Source: Virgibacillus alimentarius (GTDB lineage: Bacteria > Bacillota > Bacilli > Bacillales > Amphibacillaceae). Taken from it: a stretch of DNA of 64,000 nt. Positions 44,691-53,860 of this stretch are shown here, piece by piece; positions within the stretch are counted from its first letter, which is position 1, and every line of letters starts with the position of its first letter. The notes under the pieces were generated by a model. It had not been told where the DNA came from, did no database searches, and saw only the letters and a program-made list of their open reading frames with translations. The stretch covers positions 42,701-106,700 of the forward strand of contig NZ_JFBD01000010.1 of the NCBI RefSeq assembly GCF_000709085.1. The letters run 5' to 3'. The translations under genes were made by a program, and so were the position numbers.

Positions 44691-45887
44691 TCACGAAAAA
44701 GGAAGAAGCTGTAAAACGTAACCACCTGCAACACCTAATATAACAATAAACCATGCGGGTACTTTCCATATATTTAACAAACCAAATAAAATGACACCTA
44801 AGGCAAAGTCTGTTGCATTAAAAATCGAACTGTTCATCACCGGGTCATAAAATGCAGCTAACAAAATACCTACAACACTAGCATTTACCCCCATTAAAAT
44901 GCCTTGAAAAGATGCTCGTTTACGTAATTCATTTAGAAACGGTAAAGCTGCAACAATGAACAAAAATGAAGGTAGAAAGATGCCTATCGTTGCTACAATC
45001 GCTCCAGCTACCCCTTCCATCATTGTTCCCAGGTAACTAGAGAACGTAAATAGTGGACCTGGTACTGCTTGTGCCATTCCATATCCAGCTAAAAATTCAT
45101 TCGCCGTTAATAAACCTGCGGGTACTATTTCTCGCTCAATCATTGGTAATACGACATGTCCCCCACCAAATACGAGAGAGCCAACCCTAAAAAAGATATC
45201 AAAAATAGTAAGTAGGGGGTTATCTGATAGTTTATTTAAGAACGGCAGTAAAATAAGCAAACTTATTAAAATGCCTAAAGAGGTTAAACCAAGCTTTTTT
45301 GAAATCGTAATGGAGAAAGGCTGAACTTTTGATTCGGCTTTATCTTTAAATAATTTTAAACCTAGTAAACCAGCACCTAAAATAATTAAAATCTGCATCC
45401 ATGCGGATGGATATAATAACATGATAGCAGCAGCGACTATAGCGATCGCTAACCGTGATTTATCAGGTGTTAATTTTTTGCCTAATCCTATTAGCGCGTG
45501 TAGGACAACTGCTGCCGCGACTATCTTTAAACTGTGTATGAAGATCGCATCTTCTAGGGCGAATGTTTGATACATGACAGCAAATAAAATCAACACAATA
45601 ATCGATGGTACGGTAAATCCAAACCATGAGAGAAGCCCGCCAAGCAAACCTCCACGCAACATACCAATGGAAATGCCTACCTGACTGCTAGCTGGACCAG
45701 GTAAAAACTGACATAATGCAATAATATCCGCATATGTTTTATCATCAAGCCATTTGCGACGGTCAATATATTCATCTTTAAAGTATGCTAGATGGGCAAC
45801 GGGGCCCCCGAATGAAGTCAATCCTAATTTTGTTGAGGTTAGTAATATTTCAATGAGCGTTTGCATTTTATTTTTTTGTTTGGACAT
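44691..45887 (-). CDS. chrA: Chromate transporter ChrA (long-chain CHR family)
   Basis: 398 residues with two homologous CHR halves, each with FGGP...(Y)-like motifs (TSFGGPVAHLAYF near 20; FGGGHVVLPMIEREIV near 230) and about 11 membrane helices. CHR proteins export chromate and give resistance; the substrate is inferred from the family. GAGGGGAATCACA precedes the ATG. The PadR regulator gene lies 18 bases upstream in the same operon. Confidence 0.92.
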   Translation of the reverse strand: MSKQKNKMQTLIEILLTSTKLGLTSFGGPVAHLAYFKDEYIDRRKWLDDKTYADIIALCQFLPGPASSQVGISIGMLRGGLLGGLLSWFGFTVPSIIVLILFAVMYQTFALEDAIFIHSLKIVAAAVVLHALIGLGKKLTPDKSRLAIAIVAAAIMLLYPSAWMQILIILGAGLLGLKLFKDKAESKVQPFSITISKKLGLTSLGILISLLILLPFLNKLSDNPLLTIFDIFFRVGSLVFGGGHVVLPMIEREIVPAGLLTANEFLAGYGMAQAVPGPLFTFSSYLGTMMEGVAGAIVATIGIFLPSFLFIVAALPFLNELRKRASFQGILMGVNASVVGILLAAFYDPVMNSSIFNATDFALGVILFGLLNIWKVPAWFIVILGVAGGYVLQLLPFS

Positions 45888-45905
45888 TGTGATTCCCCTC
45901 CTCTC

Positions 45906-46211
45906 TTATTTTATTTCTTTAAATAATTCATAGGCTTTTTTTCTTGCCTCTTTAAGCATTTCATTCCCTTTATCCGTCGTCGTGTAGTACTTTCTTATTT
46001 TGCCTTCCACATTTCTCTCTTTCTTTTTCAATAGCCCATCAGACTCCATGGAATGTAAGATCGGATAAAGGGTACCTGAGCTAATGGTATAACCATGCTC
46101 TTTCAGTTCATCCACCATCCAAACACCATAAATAGGGTGTTCCTTTGCATGGTGTAAAATATGAATGTGTATGAATCCAAGAAACAGCTTACGTAATACT
46201 TTGTTTTCCAT
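45906..46211 (-). CDS. PadR family transcriptional regulator (chrA operon)
   Basis: 101 residues, winged helix-turn-helix of the PadR family (YGVWMVDELKEHGYTISSGTLYPILHSMESDGLL). It precedes chrA with 18 bases between. The upstream region carries ATATCG half-sites in inverted order, so autorepression and control of chrA are likely. The ligand is probably chromate or a related stress, but this is inferred. Confidence 0.9.
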   Translation of the reverse strand: MENKVLRKLFLGFIHIHILHHAKEHPIYGVWMVDELKEHGYTISSGTLYPILHSMESDGLLKKKERNVEGKIRKYYTTTDKGNEMLKEARKKAYELFKEIK

Positions 46212-46245
46212 TCTACCACCTCCAACAGCTTATTATCGATTTTAA

Positions 46246-46262
46246 ATATCGAATCCCGATAT
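46246..46262. promoter_or_regulatory. Operator-like palindrome before the PadR-chrA operon
   Basis: ATATCG, five bases, CGATAT, with further ATCG half-sites on either side (46234 and 46266). A palindrome of this size suits a PadR dimer. Confidence 0.5.
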
Positions 46263-46299
46263 CAATATCGTACATTTGATTCTTGAATATGTAAAGACC

Positions 46300-46374
46300 A
46301 TGATGAAAAAATTTACAGTACTTTTACATTTATCTGAGGAAGAATTAGGAATAGTAGTGACCAAGAGAGGTTGA
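46300..46374 (+). pseudogene. Short fragment, 24 codons
   Basis: ATGATGAAA starts an open frame reading KKFTVLLHLSEEELGIVV and then a stop. No ribosome site; it looks like the N-terminus of a DsrE-like protein cut short. The gap 46212-46651 holds this, the operator and a terminator. A frame of 62 codons at 46405-46593 on the minus strand is unsupported. Confidence 0.35.
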
Positions 46375-46390
46375 CTCATATCATTTAGGA

Positions 46391-46423
46391 AACGACATTC
46401 CCTCTTAGCATGTCGTTTTTTTT
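46391..46423 (+). terminator. Terminator
   Basis: AACGACAT pairs with ATGTCGTT, then TTTTTT. It lies after the short fragment. Confidence 0.8.
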
Positions 46424-46651
46424 ATGATGTTTGCGGCGCATGAAAGATAAGCATTCATATCAACAAAAGCAACCGTTAACACAATAAAAAGAGAACCGAA
46501 AATGGTCCTCTTTATCTTTTTTATAGTGATCATTCGGTTTATATATCTAATAATTGCCATTTCCTTACCGAGCCTATCATCATTAAATTCCAAACTGAGT
46601 ATAAACGATGTGCTACGAATAAAACCAAAACGGAATCATTTGGGATAAAAC

Positions 46652-47077
46652 TTAATTCTTAATGGAATCATTTAGTTTCCCGTAAATGGATAATAATTGT
46701 TGCTGTTCCTCGTCTGACAACTCCTCAAACAAATTTTCACGGAGGCTTTTTCCTTCTTCATGTGCTTTCCTAACCAAATCGATTCCTTTATCCGTAATAG
46801 CTAAATAAATAATTCTACGATTGTTATCGTCTGTAAATCGAGTGGCTAATCCTTTTTGCACGAGTTTTTCTGATAAATGAGTTAAAGTAGAAGGAGTTAA
46901 TCCTAACGTTCTCGCAATATCTGATGGACGGCTTTTTCCGTTATCTCTAAGGTGGCCAAGCACAAGAATATGGGAGATACCGAGGCTTTCATTGAACGTT
47001 TTATTCCATTGAATAATTAAATAATTCGTAACTCGGTCCATGGAATGAATAATTCCAAATATGTCTTTTTCGATCAT
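46652..47077 (-). CDS. MarR family transcriptional regulator
   Basis: 141 residues with the MarR winged helix (RPSDIARTLGLTPSTLTHLSEKLVQKGLATRF-DDNNRRIIYLAITDKG). AGGGATGTAAGTT precedes the ATG. Adjacent to an SDR pair on the same strand, 200 bases downstream of it; control of that operon is possible. Confidence 0.9.
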   Translation of the reverse strand: MIEKDIFGIIHSMDRVTNYLIIQWNKTFNESLGISHILVLGHLRDNGKSRPSDIARTLGLTPSTLTHLSEKLVQKGLATRFTDDNNRRIIYLAITDKGIDLVRKAHEEGKSLRENLFEELSDEEQQQLLSIYGKLNDSIKN

Positions 47078-47103
47078 AACTTACATCCCTGCTTTCTGTA
47101 ATA

Positions 47104-47129
47104 GAAAAGCCCCTTCATAAATAGGGACT
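47104..47129 (-). terminator. Terminator of the SDR operon
   Basis: Minus strand AGTCCCT-ATTTATGA-AGGGGCT followed by TTTTC. A larger stem ATGGGCAG / CTGCCCAT (47168-47225) precedes it. Confidence 0.55.
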
Positions 47130-47294
47130 CTCACTGCATATAGTCAATTTTATCACACTTCATAGGGATGGGCAGGAAGGCACCCACCTTAAATGAGAGA
47201 AGCGAAGGTGAGCGATAACTGCCCATAAGAACCTAATAAGCTCAAACGAATTATGAATAAAGAATGAACGAAAACCAACGATTGGTAGTTTCCT

Positions 47295-48029
47295 TTATTG
47301 GGCAGAAAATCCGCCATCAATGACTAATTCTGCACCTGTAATAAATGAAGATTCGTCAGATGCTAAGAATAACGCCGCATTCGCAATATCCTCAGCTTGC
47401 CCTAATCGTTGAAGCGGAGTTGCTTGAACGAGGCGGCCGAGAAGTTCTTTTGATGTTTCCAACGATTTTGTCATTGGTGTTTCAATAATCCCAGGGAAAA
47501 GTGTATTGACACGTATTCCTTGATGGCCAAAAGTGGTGGCAGCTGCTTTAGAAATAGCACGAACTGCGCCTTTAGAAGCTGAATAATGATTAAATCCTTG
47601 CCCAATTTGCGCAGTATAAGAAGAGATATTTACGATAGAGCCTTTCTTTTGTTCTGCCATAAAAGGTGTTACATGTTTCATACCTGCGAATGGTCCAAAC
47701 CCATTAATGGACAACATCTTTTCCCAATCATCAACATTAATTTCATGATATGGTTTTTCCGATGAAATCCCAGCATTGTTTACAAGAATATCAATTTTTC
47801 CGAAGCGATTATTCACTTCCTTAGCTAACGCAATCCAGTCTTCCTCTGAAGCTACATTTAACTTTATTCCATATACATTTTCTTTTTGGCTTGCTTTTTC
47901 AAGTGCTTCTTCGTTAATATCGGCAGCAATGACAATCGCCCCTTCTTTGCTGAAAAGATCAACCATGCGTTCACCGATACCCGAAGCTCCTCCTGTAATA
48001 ATGGCCACTTTATGATTTAATCGTCCCAT
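47295..48029 (-). CDS. Short-chain dehydrogenase/reductase
   Basis: 244 residues with the SDR cofactor motif TGGASGIG, NNAG at 85 and the catalytic YSASK tetrad, ending GGFSAQ. Start at 48029 behind AAGGGGG; an upstream ATG overlaps the preceding gene. The substrate is not evident (family members reduce 3-oxo groups). It lies 13 bases after a second SDR gene, so the two form an operon. Confidence 0.88.
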   Translation of the reverse strand: MGRLNHKVAIITGGASGIGERMVDLFSKEGAIVIAADINEEALEKASQKENVYGIKLNVASEEDWIALAKEVNNRFGKIDILVNNAGISSEKPYHEINVDDWEKMLSINGFGPFAGMKHVTPFMAEQKKGSIVNISSYTAQIGQGFNHYSASKGAVRAISKAAATTFGHQGIRVNTLFPGIIETPMTKSLETSKELLGRLVQATPLQRLGQAEDIANAALFLASDESSFITGAELVIDGGFSAQ

Positions 48030-48042
48030 GTTGAATACCCCC

Positions 48043-48792
48043 TTAACGTAATTTAATTGATCCGCCATCTACCATAAGTGTTTGTCCAGTCATATAGTCC
48101 GAATCTTTGCTTGCTAAAAAGACAGCTACTCTACCGATATCTTGTTCCGGGTCACCAAGGCGACGAAGTGGAATTTTGTTAAGCATTGCCTCGTATAATT
48201 TTGGATCATTTTGACGCCATTGTTCAACACCTGGAGTACGTGCAATCGGTGAGATTAAATTGACGTTAATACCGTCTGGCCCCCATTCGTTCGCGGCGAC
48301 TCGGGAAATTCCGCGAATAGCTTCTTTAGCCGCTGCATAGGAAGTTTGTGTAGGTTGTCCTTCTAGTCCCGCTCCTGAAGCAAAGTTAATCACTTTCCCT
48401 TTGGATTTTTTCAGTTCAGGGTATGCGGCTTTCATGAAATAGAAAGTCGGATAAAATCCAGTTCCAAAAGATAAATCAAAGTGTTCTAATGTTGTTTCCA
48501 TGAAAGGCATCTGTCTGGATACATGTGCATTATTGACTAAAACATCTAACTTACCAAATTTCCCGACGACTTCATGGACAACTTCATCAACGTTTTCTTT
48601 CATTGATATATCTTTTATAAAAAGCATGCCTTCTGCATATTTGTTAACTTCAGCTAATGTTTCTTTTCCTTTTTCCTCATTTACATCAACAATGACGATA
48701 TGAGCCCCTTCTTTAGCCATTGCTAGAGCTATTCCTCTACCAATACCGGAAGCACTGCCAGTTACAATTCCAACTTTTCCTTGTAATCGCAT
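48043..48792 (-). CDS. Short-chain dehydrogenase/reductase
   Basis: 249 residues, SDR motif TGSASGIGRG, NNAH in place of the usual NNAG near 87, catalytic YAAAK near 156 and MVDGGSIKLR at the end. GAAAGAGGTC precedes the ATG. Partner of the following SDR gene; substrate unknown. Confidence 0.88.
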   Translation of the reverse strand: MRLQGKVGIVTGSASGIGRGIALAMAKEGAHIVIVDVNEEKGKETLAEVNKYAEGMLFIKDISMKENVDEVVHEVVGKFGKLDVLVNNAHVSRQMPFMETTLEHFDLSFGTGFYPTFYFMKAAYPELKKSKGKVINFASGAGLEGQPTQTSYAAAKEAIRGISRVAANEWGPDGINVNLISPIARTPGVEQWRQNDPKLYEAMLNKIPLRRLGDPEQDIGRVAVFLASKDSDYMTGQTLMVDGGSIKLR

Positions 48793-49123
48793 TTGAATGA
48801 CCTCTTTCCGTTTATATATTTCTATATAAAACTATTTGATATCTAAATAATACCGAACTCTAAAATAAATTTCAACGAAGACCCCTTAAATGTTGACCTA
48901 CGATTTCTCTTGACTTATCCATACAAACTGCTGATCATTAGAAAATATGGATTGAAAGCATATTTTCTAGATTTATATCAGACAGATTATAGGGTATCCT
49001 CATGGCACTATCCAAATACAAATAATCCCCACCTGTTTTCAGATGGGGATTTCGTGTATGCCTTATTTAGATTACGATATGATATATCAATTCCTTCGGT
49101 AAATTGCCACCTATTTGTTCTGT
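48793..49123. other. Intergenic region between SDR operon and LLM oxidoreductase
   Basis: Contains a perfect 10-bp inverted repeat AGAAAATATG (48940) / CATATTTTCT (48959) and, near the LLM gene, its terminator at 49024-49051. No open frame of interest. Probably holds the SDR promoter. Confidence 0.5.
49024..49051 (-). terminator. Terminator of the LLM oxidoreductase gene
   Basis: AATCCCCACCTG pairs with CAGATGGGGATT around TTTT; on the minus strand it is followed by ATTTGTATTT. Confidence 0.8.
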
Positions 49124-50065
49124 CTAGTTAAACGATGGAAATTGAGGTAATACTTCTAGAGCTAATTCCTCCATCACCTCTTGAGCATCACGCATTCCGT
49201 ACTTCAGATTGAGCATGACATGGTTGACTCCGATTGCTTCTAGTGATTTCAAAAAATGAATCAGGTGTTTTCTCCCAAGGCGAAATCCGAGATGAATGGG
49301 ACTTGGTTCTTCTTCAGGGTCTTCCGTCAAGTCAATATATAATGATTGGACGAACGGCTTGAATGTTGAAGTTGCATTACGCCATGACTGAATAGACTGT
49401 GATTGCTGATATATACTTCTTGGATAATACATCCAGCCATCTCCATGTTCTGCAATCCAATCAAAGGATTGCCGACTAGATCCTGTTATAATGATCGGAA
49501 TGTCGCTATGATATGTTTTGGGTAAAATACCAGCATTTCCTTGAATCGTTCCAACCTTACTATCTATCGTTGGAAAATCCTCACCCAACAACTGCTTAAA
49601 ATAAGCAAACGTTTCTCGGAATGCTTCGCCACGGGATGGAATATTGATATTAAAAGCTGGGAATTCCACTCTTCTATCACCAGAAGCAATTCCTAAGATA
49701 AGTCTACCTTTGGATAATTGATCAACAGATGCCGCTTCTTTTGCTAAATGAATCGGATGTCTGAGTGGAAAAATGATACTCCCCGTTCCTAATGTAATTT
49801 CTTTCGTATAAGCACTTAAATATCCTAGATAAACCCATGGATCAAAGATTTGCCCCACATCACCAAAATATGGATCATGAAGCGGTATATCTCGCACCCA
49901 TAAGGCACCGAACCCTAATTGTTCTGCTTTTTGTGCCATTTGGATATGATTTTCCATGGTGGGAATGCTTCCAGTGTATGACTCAATTGGAATAAATAAT
50001 CCAAGCGTCAGTTTATTTTCCTTAAAAATCCGTTTATATCCACTTTTTTGTTGGAATGTTTCCAT
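49124..50065 (-). CDS. LLM-class (luciferase-like) flavin oxidoreductase
   Basis: 313 residues with the bacterial luciferase-like barrel: FGALWVRDIPLHDPYFGD at residue 52 onward, LGTGSIIFPLRHP near 93, SKGRLILGIASGDRR near 120. The C-terminus ends in VMEELALEVLPQFPSFN. FMN/F420-dependent monooxygenase family; substrate unknown. GGAGTG precedes the ATG. Twenty-one bases after an NAD-binding protein gene, so probably one operon with it. Confidence 0.87.
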   Translation of the reverse strand: METFQQKSGYKRIFKENKLTLGLFIPIESYTGSIPTMENHIQMAQKAEQLGFGALWVRDIPLHDPYFGDVGQIFDPWVYLGYLSAYTKEITLGTGSIIFPLRHPIHLAKEAASVDQLSKGRLILGIASGDRRVEFPAFNINIPSRGEAFRETFAYFKQLLGEDFPTIDSKVGTIQGNAGILPKTYHSDIPIIITGSSRQSFDWIAEHGDGWMYYPRSIYQQSQSIQSWRNATSTFKPFVQSLYIDLTEDPEEEPSPIHLGFRLGRKHLIHFLKSLEAIGVNHVMLNLKYGMRDAQEVMEELALEVLPQFPSFN

Positions 50066-50086
50066 CGTATTTCACTCCATTTTTGC

Positions 50087-50734
50087 TTACTTTATAGTTG
50101 ATAAAGCTTCTTGAATAGCAGTATCTCCATCAATAAGTTCGATGGTTTGTTTAAATGTTTCTTCCATACCTAGGGATTGAACAACAATGTCAGCAACATT
50201 TTCTCTTGATATGCTGCCATCTTTCCCTAAGTGAAGACTTGCCTCGATTTTTCCCGATGGTTTTTCATTTGTTAACCAACCTGGACGTAAAATCGTGTAA
50301 TATAATGAACTATTTCGCAATCGCTCATCCGCTCGTTTTTTTACTGTGTAATATGGTTCCATTCCTTCTTTCCAATTTTTGGGGGTATCGGAATGAAGGG
50401 CGCTTACCATGATAAAACGTTTTATATTGTGTTTTTCCGCAGCTTCAATTGTCTTAAAAGCACCCTCTAAATCAACAAGGATTGTTTTATCTGCCCCCGT
50501 ATGTCCACCAGAACCAGCTGTAAAAACTACCGTATCAACACCCTCAGTTGCTCGGAAAATATCATCTTCCGTTTCTAAATCAGCAATCACTGTTTCTGCA
50601 CCTAAATGGGTAAAAAAATCGGCCTGTTCTTGTTTACGAATCATCGCTTTGACCTGATGATGTTCATCCTTTGCTAAACGTTGAACCATATGACGTCCGA
50701 TTTGACCATTCGCACCAACAACAAGTACTTTCAT
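50087..50734 (-). CDS. NAD(P)-binding atypical SDR (YhfK/SDR_a5-like)
   Basis: 215 residues starting MKVLVVGANGQIGRHMVQRLA, the Rossmann motif of NmrA/SDR-a5 proteins, with FTAGSGGH at 91 and VSALHSD-YYTVKKRADERL (catalytic-like Tyr/Lys). Member of a broad family of redox sensors and flavin or quinone reductases. AAGGAGCG precedes the ATG. Followed by the LLM oxidoreductase. Confidence 0.86.
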   Translation of the reverse strand: MKVLVVGANGQIGRHMVQRLAKDEHHQVKAMIRKQEQADFFTHLGAETVIADLETEDDIFRATEGVDTVVFTAGSGGHTGADKTILVDLEGAFKTIEAAEKHNIKRFIMVSALHSDTPKNWKEGMEPYYTVKKRADERLRNSSLYYTILRPGWLTNEKPSGKIEASLHLGKDGSISRENVADIVVQSLGMEETFKQTIELIDGDTAIQEALSTIK

Positions 50735-50841
50735 GAAATCGCTCCTTTAAGAATAGTATAGGAAATAGAATTAAGTAGGTCTTCTCCTCATCTTCATATC
50801 GGGAATTCTCGATATTTAAATCATAAGAAGGCTTACTTTAC

Positions 50842-51129
50842 CTAAAGCTGATCTACGATAGATTGTTTTATTTTATCAATTTGTGTTTCATTTCGTTTGT
50901 AATATGTCCATTGCCCTTGGCGTGTCGACTGAATCAATCCGACATCTTGTAATATCGATAAGTATTGGGATACCGTCGATTGAGACAGTTGAACTTTCTT
51001 TTTGATATCACTAACACAAACACCTTCTGGGTACACTTCAGAAAAATGATGATGCGGTTCTTTCAACCAGTGTAAAATTTGCACCCGGATCGGATTAGCT
51101 AAGGCTTTATAAATACGGATAAGGTCCAT
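50842..51129 (-). CDS. ArsR-type winged-helix regulator
   Basis: 95 residues with the ArsR helix-turn-helix (DIKKKVQLSQSTVSQYLSILQDVGLIQSTRQGQWTYYKRN). No metal-binding Cys-Val-Cys motif; one cysteine (EGVCVSDI) lies just before the recognition region and could be redox-sensitive. Probably controls the neighbouring oxidoreductases; the ligand is unknown. Confidence 0.88.
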   Translation of the reverse strand: MDLIRIYKALANPIRVQILHWLKEPHHHFSEVYPEGVCVSDIKKKVQLSQSTVSQYLSILQDVGLIQSTRQGQWTYYKRNETQIDKIKQSIVDQL

Positions 51130-51200
51130 TCTTTCTATTCACCACATATCTTTTTTCTATTAGTATATATCTAGAAATATCGATATGCAATGGTTTTTGA

Positions 51201-51800
51201 TTATTCCCAACGACTAAATTCAGTCCCTAACTGATACCCTTTCGTTAATAACTCTTTTTGAAAATCTCCAAATTGTACTGGATCCAATGCTTTTTCAGAC
51301 AATGTATCATACAATATTTCGACTTTCGAATGTGGAATACCTGTATAATCAGCAAGTCCAATATTTAAATAATGTTCGATCATTTTGTCATATTTTCGTT
51401 TTGCAAAATGTGCTTTCGATCCTCCAGCTAAACCAATCCAAAGAGCTTTTTCATGTGGAAGTTTGCTATTTCCATATGCATAATTATAGTTCCACACTCT
51501 ATCAATATACCCCTTTAACATAGCCGGAATATTGTACCACCAAACTGGAAACACAAAGGCAAGTGCATCGTTTCGATTCATTCGTTCCATTTCTTTATGA
51601 ACAACGGAAGAATATATGTTCTTCTCGGATTTCCAATCTGGCTCATCTTTTTCACGGACAAGTGGATCAAATTCCTCTTGATATAAGTCAAATAACTCCA
51701 CTTTATGTCCAGCATCTTCTAGACCTTTTATAAATTCCAATGCCACTTTTGATGTTAAAGAATCTTTTCGTGGATGGGAAACAATGGTTAATACATTCAT
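51201..51800 (-). CDS. Flavodoxin-like NAD(P)H quinone reductase
   Basis: 199 residues of the flavodoxin_2 family (YwrO/MdaB type). FMN-binding start NVLTIVSHPRKDSLTS, dimer/NADPH region AFVFPVWWYNIPAMLKGYIDRVW and WIGLAGGS. Reduces quinones or nitro compounds with two electrons. GGGAGG precedes the ATG. Divergent from an HxlR regulator; a palindrome lies between. Confidence 0.9.
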   Translation of the reverse strand: MNVLTIVSHPRKDSLTSKVALEFIKGLEDAGHKVELFDLYQEEFDPLVREKDEPDWKSEKNIYSSVVHKEMERMNRNDALAFVFPVWWYNIPAMLKGYIDRVWNYNYAYGNSKLPHEKALWIGLAGGSKAHFAKRKYDKMIEHYLNIGLADYTGIPHSKVEILYDTLSEKALDPVQFGDFQKELLTKGYQLGTEFSRWE

Positions 51801-51887
51801 GATTAAATCCTCCCTTTCTTATAAAAGGCAAACAAAAAGCTGTGATCACCTTTCCCATTTATGATAAGTTAGAAATAATTCGTTAAC

Positions 51888-51911
51888 AAGTACGCACATT
51901 TTTGTGCCTTA
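51888..51911. promoter_or_regulatory. Candidate HxlR operator
   Basis: AAGTACGCACA-TTTT-TGTGCCTTAG with perfect GCACA/TGTGC arms sits between the quinone reductase and the HxlR gene. HxlR/YodB-type repressors act on such sites. Confidence 0.5.
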
Positions 51912-51949
51912 GGATAAAAACTAGAATTCGAAGAGGAGTGCGATGAATT

Positions 51950-52324
51950 ATGATCGATATTAAAACAGGCGAAAATCATTGTCAGCATTGGGATGATATT
52001 TCTTCTTGTTTAGTCGAAACGACGATTCAAGTTATTAGCGGGAAATGGAAAGGAATTATTTTATATCATCTTCTTGATGGAACAAAACGATTTAATGAAC
52101 TACGTCGACTTATCCCGACAATTACACATCGAATGTTAACTTTACAATTACGCGAATTAGAAGAACATCAAATTGTGCAGAGAAAAGAATATTCGGTTGT
52201 ACCACCAAAAGTAGAATATTCATTAACAGCGGTTGGAGAAACGTTACGCCCCATTATATTGGAAATGAAACAATGGGGAGAAAAGTATCAGAAAGTAATG
52301 TTAACGAAACAAAAGATGTCCTAA
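51950..52324 (+). CDS. HxlR family transcriptional regulator
   Basis: 124 residues of the HxlR/YodB/CatR type, winged helix (WKGIILYHLLDGTKRFNELRRLIPTITHRMLTLQLREL). Two cysteines at the N-terminus (HCQHWDDISSC) suggest a thiol-based sensor for quinones or aldehydes, as in YodB, but here one Cys sits in an unusual place. Divergent from a quinone reductase, as family members commonly are. The ATG follows GAGGAGTGCGATGAATT. Confidence 0.88.
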   Translation: MIDIKTGENHCQHWDDISSCLVETTIQVISGKWKGIILYHLLDGTKRFNELRRLIPTITHRMLTLQLRELEEHQIVQRKEYSVVPPKVEYSLTAVGETLRPIILEMKQWGEKYQKVMLTKQKMS

Positions 52325-52370
52325 TAAACACTCCCATTCCTTTTTAAATATCGGTCGAATGGCAATAAAA

Positions 52371-52409
52371 AAGTGCGTAGCCAAGTTTGGTTACGCACTT
52401 CATTTTTTT
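52371..52409. terminator. Bidirectional terminator
   Basis: AAGTGCGTAGCC (52371) pairs with GGTTACGCACTT (52389); T-runs occur on both strands (TTTTTTT plus, TTTTTT minus). It serves HxlR and the PAP2 gene. Confidence 0.85.
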
Positions 52410-52422
52410 AATATTTTTTTCG

Positions 52423-53100
52423 TCAGTGACTTTGTTCTTGCTCAGCAGGGGCTCGCCGGTGGAGACGTTCGTTTTCCGGAATGTACGTATAAAGGAGAAT
52501 GTTGAAAAACAGCCACGATCCCCCGGCCAAAAATCCTCCGATGACATCAAATGGGTAGTGGACACCTAAATAAACTCGACTAAGACCAATAAGCCCTATC
52601 AAAAGGGCGGCACTCCACCAAACCCAATGAGCTGATTTTTCGGTTTCTTTTAACTTACGGTGCAATAAGTAGGCGAGAAAACCGAAAAAAGCGATCGAAT
52701 GCATGGAATGTCCGCTCGGAAAGCTGTATGAACCCGCTTGGACAAGGTGCTCTAATTCTGGACGTGGTCTTTCAAAAATGGATTTCAGCAGTCCGTTCAG
52801 TAGCCGCACACCGATAAGATTAAGTAGTAACAAAAGCATGGTCCAATATCTTCTTTGAAACAAGAAAACCAGGAGGAAGATCAGCATAAGCGGGTAGGAG
52901 ACATATGCTGAGCCGATATAGGTAATCACAACAAAAACAAAGTCCCCAAATGGTCCAAGAAAATCGTACAAATAGGATTGGACCCACTCACCGAAGTTTA
53001 AAAGCAATGGATCCTTAACGTTGAATGCGATCATGAGAAATAATAGCACTGATAGAACCATACAGGAAAATAAAAAAATCCTCCTTTGATGAACCCGCAT
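52423..53100 (-). CDS. PAP2 family membrane phosphatase
   Basis: 225 residues with six membrane helices and the three phosphatase motifs: KSIFERPRPE, SFPSGHSMHS and SRVYLGVHYPFDV. Probable substrate: undecaprenyl pyrophosphate, phosphatidylglycerophosphate or a lipid phosphate. The start at 53100 has GAAGGAGGGG; an ATG seven codons earlier lies before that site. Confidence 0.88.
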   Translation of the reverse strand: MRVHQRRIFLFSCMVLSVLLFLMIAFNVKDPLLLNFGEWVQSYLYDFLGPFGDFVFVVITYIGSAYVSYPLMLIFLLVFLFQRRYWTMLLLLLNLIGVRLLNGLLKSIFERPRPELEHLVQAGSYSFPSGHSMHSIAFFGFLAYLLHRKLKETEKSAHWVWWSAALLIGLIGLSRVYLGVHYPFDVIGGFLAGGSWLFFNILLYTYIPENERLHRRAPAEQEQSH

Positions 53101-53317
53101 GATGCCCCTCCTTCTTTCCAATTTGTTGTATTTATTTTTTCCCGGAATTTATCATTTCAATCGTTTTCATCTAAATTCTTGTGTTATTGAGCAATCATGA
53201 GGTCTTTTGACTATAGCTAGGTTTTATTTAAGAATCTAATCTATTTAGACCATAGAGTCAATTAGATTTACACAAATAAAACGTGTGCAAACAACAGAAC
53301 CATCATTCTCAGCATAA

Positions 53318-53345
53318 TTGAAAACGTTTACTCATACTGTATAGC
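53318..53345 (+). promoter_or_regulatory. cre box overlapping the -35 of the carboxylate operon
   Basis: TGAAAACGTTTACT (53319-53332) matches the cre consensus at 13 of 14 positions. TTGAAA (53318) as -35 and TATAGC (53340) as -10 lie over it, a layout for CcpA repression. The rest of 53101-53443 shows nothing recognised. Confidence 0.6.
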
Positions 53346-53443
53346 AAGACAATTAAATTTTTAAGTAAAATAAGTCTCGCCTGAAACCTATGTTTTCTTT
53401 GGACTACCACTTTATCATTCAATTGAAAAGGAGGAACTAAAAG

Positions 53444-53860
53444 ATGCATGTTTCCGATAGAATCATTTACTTATTTTTATTTCTTGTTGGTTTATCCCTG
53501 ATTGGTATGATCCTCCAATCCTGGCGAATGATTCTCTATCCTTATTTAATCGTTATCGGGATAACCATATTAATCGGGATGTGGAAATCTATCATACATG
53601 TACCTAAAAAAATTTGTATTCCAATAAGTGTTTCTATTATTTACTTCATTTTATATGGACTGCTTGATATTCTCTCCCTTGATTCTATAGCTGACAAAGA
53701 TTACTACATATTTGGCATGACACCTACGATGGCATTATATCTGATTGCGATATTACCTTCTGCTGTGATTATCTGTTTGCTTTATGCCATTACTTTTACC
53801 CATGGAAATATGTCTAATAACACGAACGAAAACCATGAATTGGATGAGGTGATTAAATGA
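53444..53860 (+). CDS. Four-helix membrane protein, 138 residues
   Basis: First gene of the operon. Hydrophobic segments at about 6-25, 32-48, 57-77 and 98-119, ending in a charged tail (NTNENHELDEVIK). AAGGAGGAACTAAAAG precedes the ATG. Its stop overlaps the symporter start by four bases, so it is likely a small subunit or assembly factor of the transporter. Not recognised. Confidence 0.7.
   Translation: MHVSDRIIYLFLFLVGLSLIGMILQSWRMILYPYLIVIGITILIGMWKSIIHVPKKICIPISVSIIYFILYGLLDILSLDSIADKDYYIFGMTPTMALYLIAILPSAVIICLLYAITFTHGNMSNNTNENHELDEVIK

Noticed and set aside
46405..46593. Minus-strand frame of 62 codons with a hydrophobic stretch
   Set aside because: The ATG has no convincing ribosome site, the frame overlaps a terminator, and I see no family resemblance.
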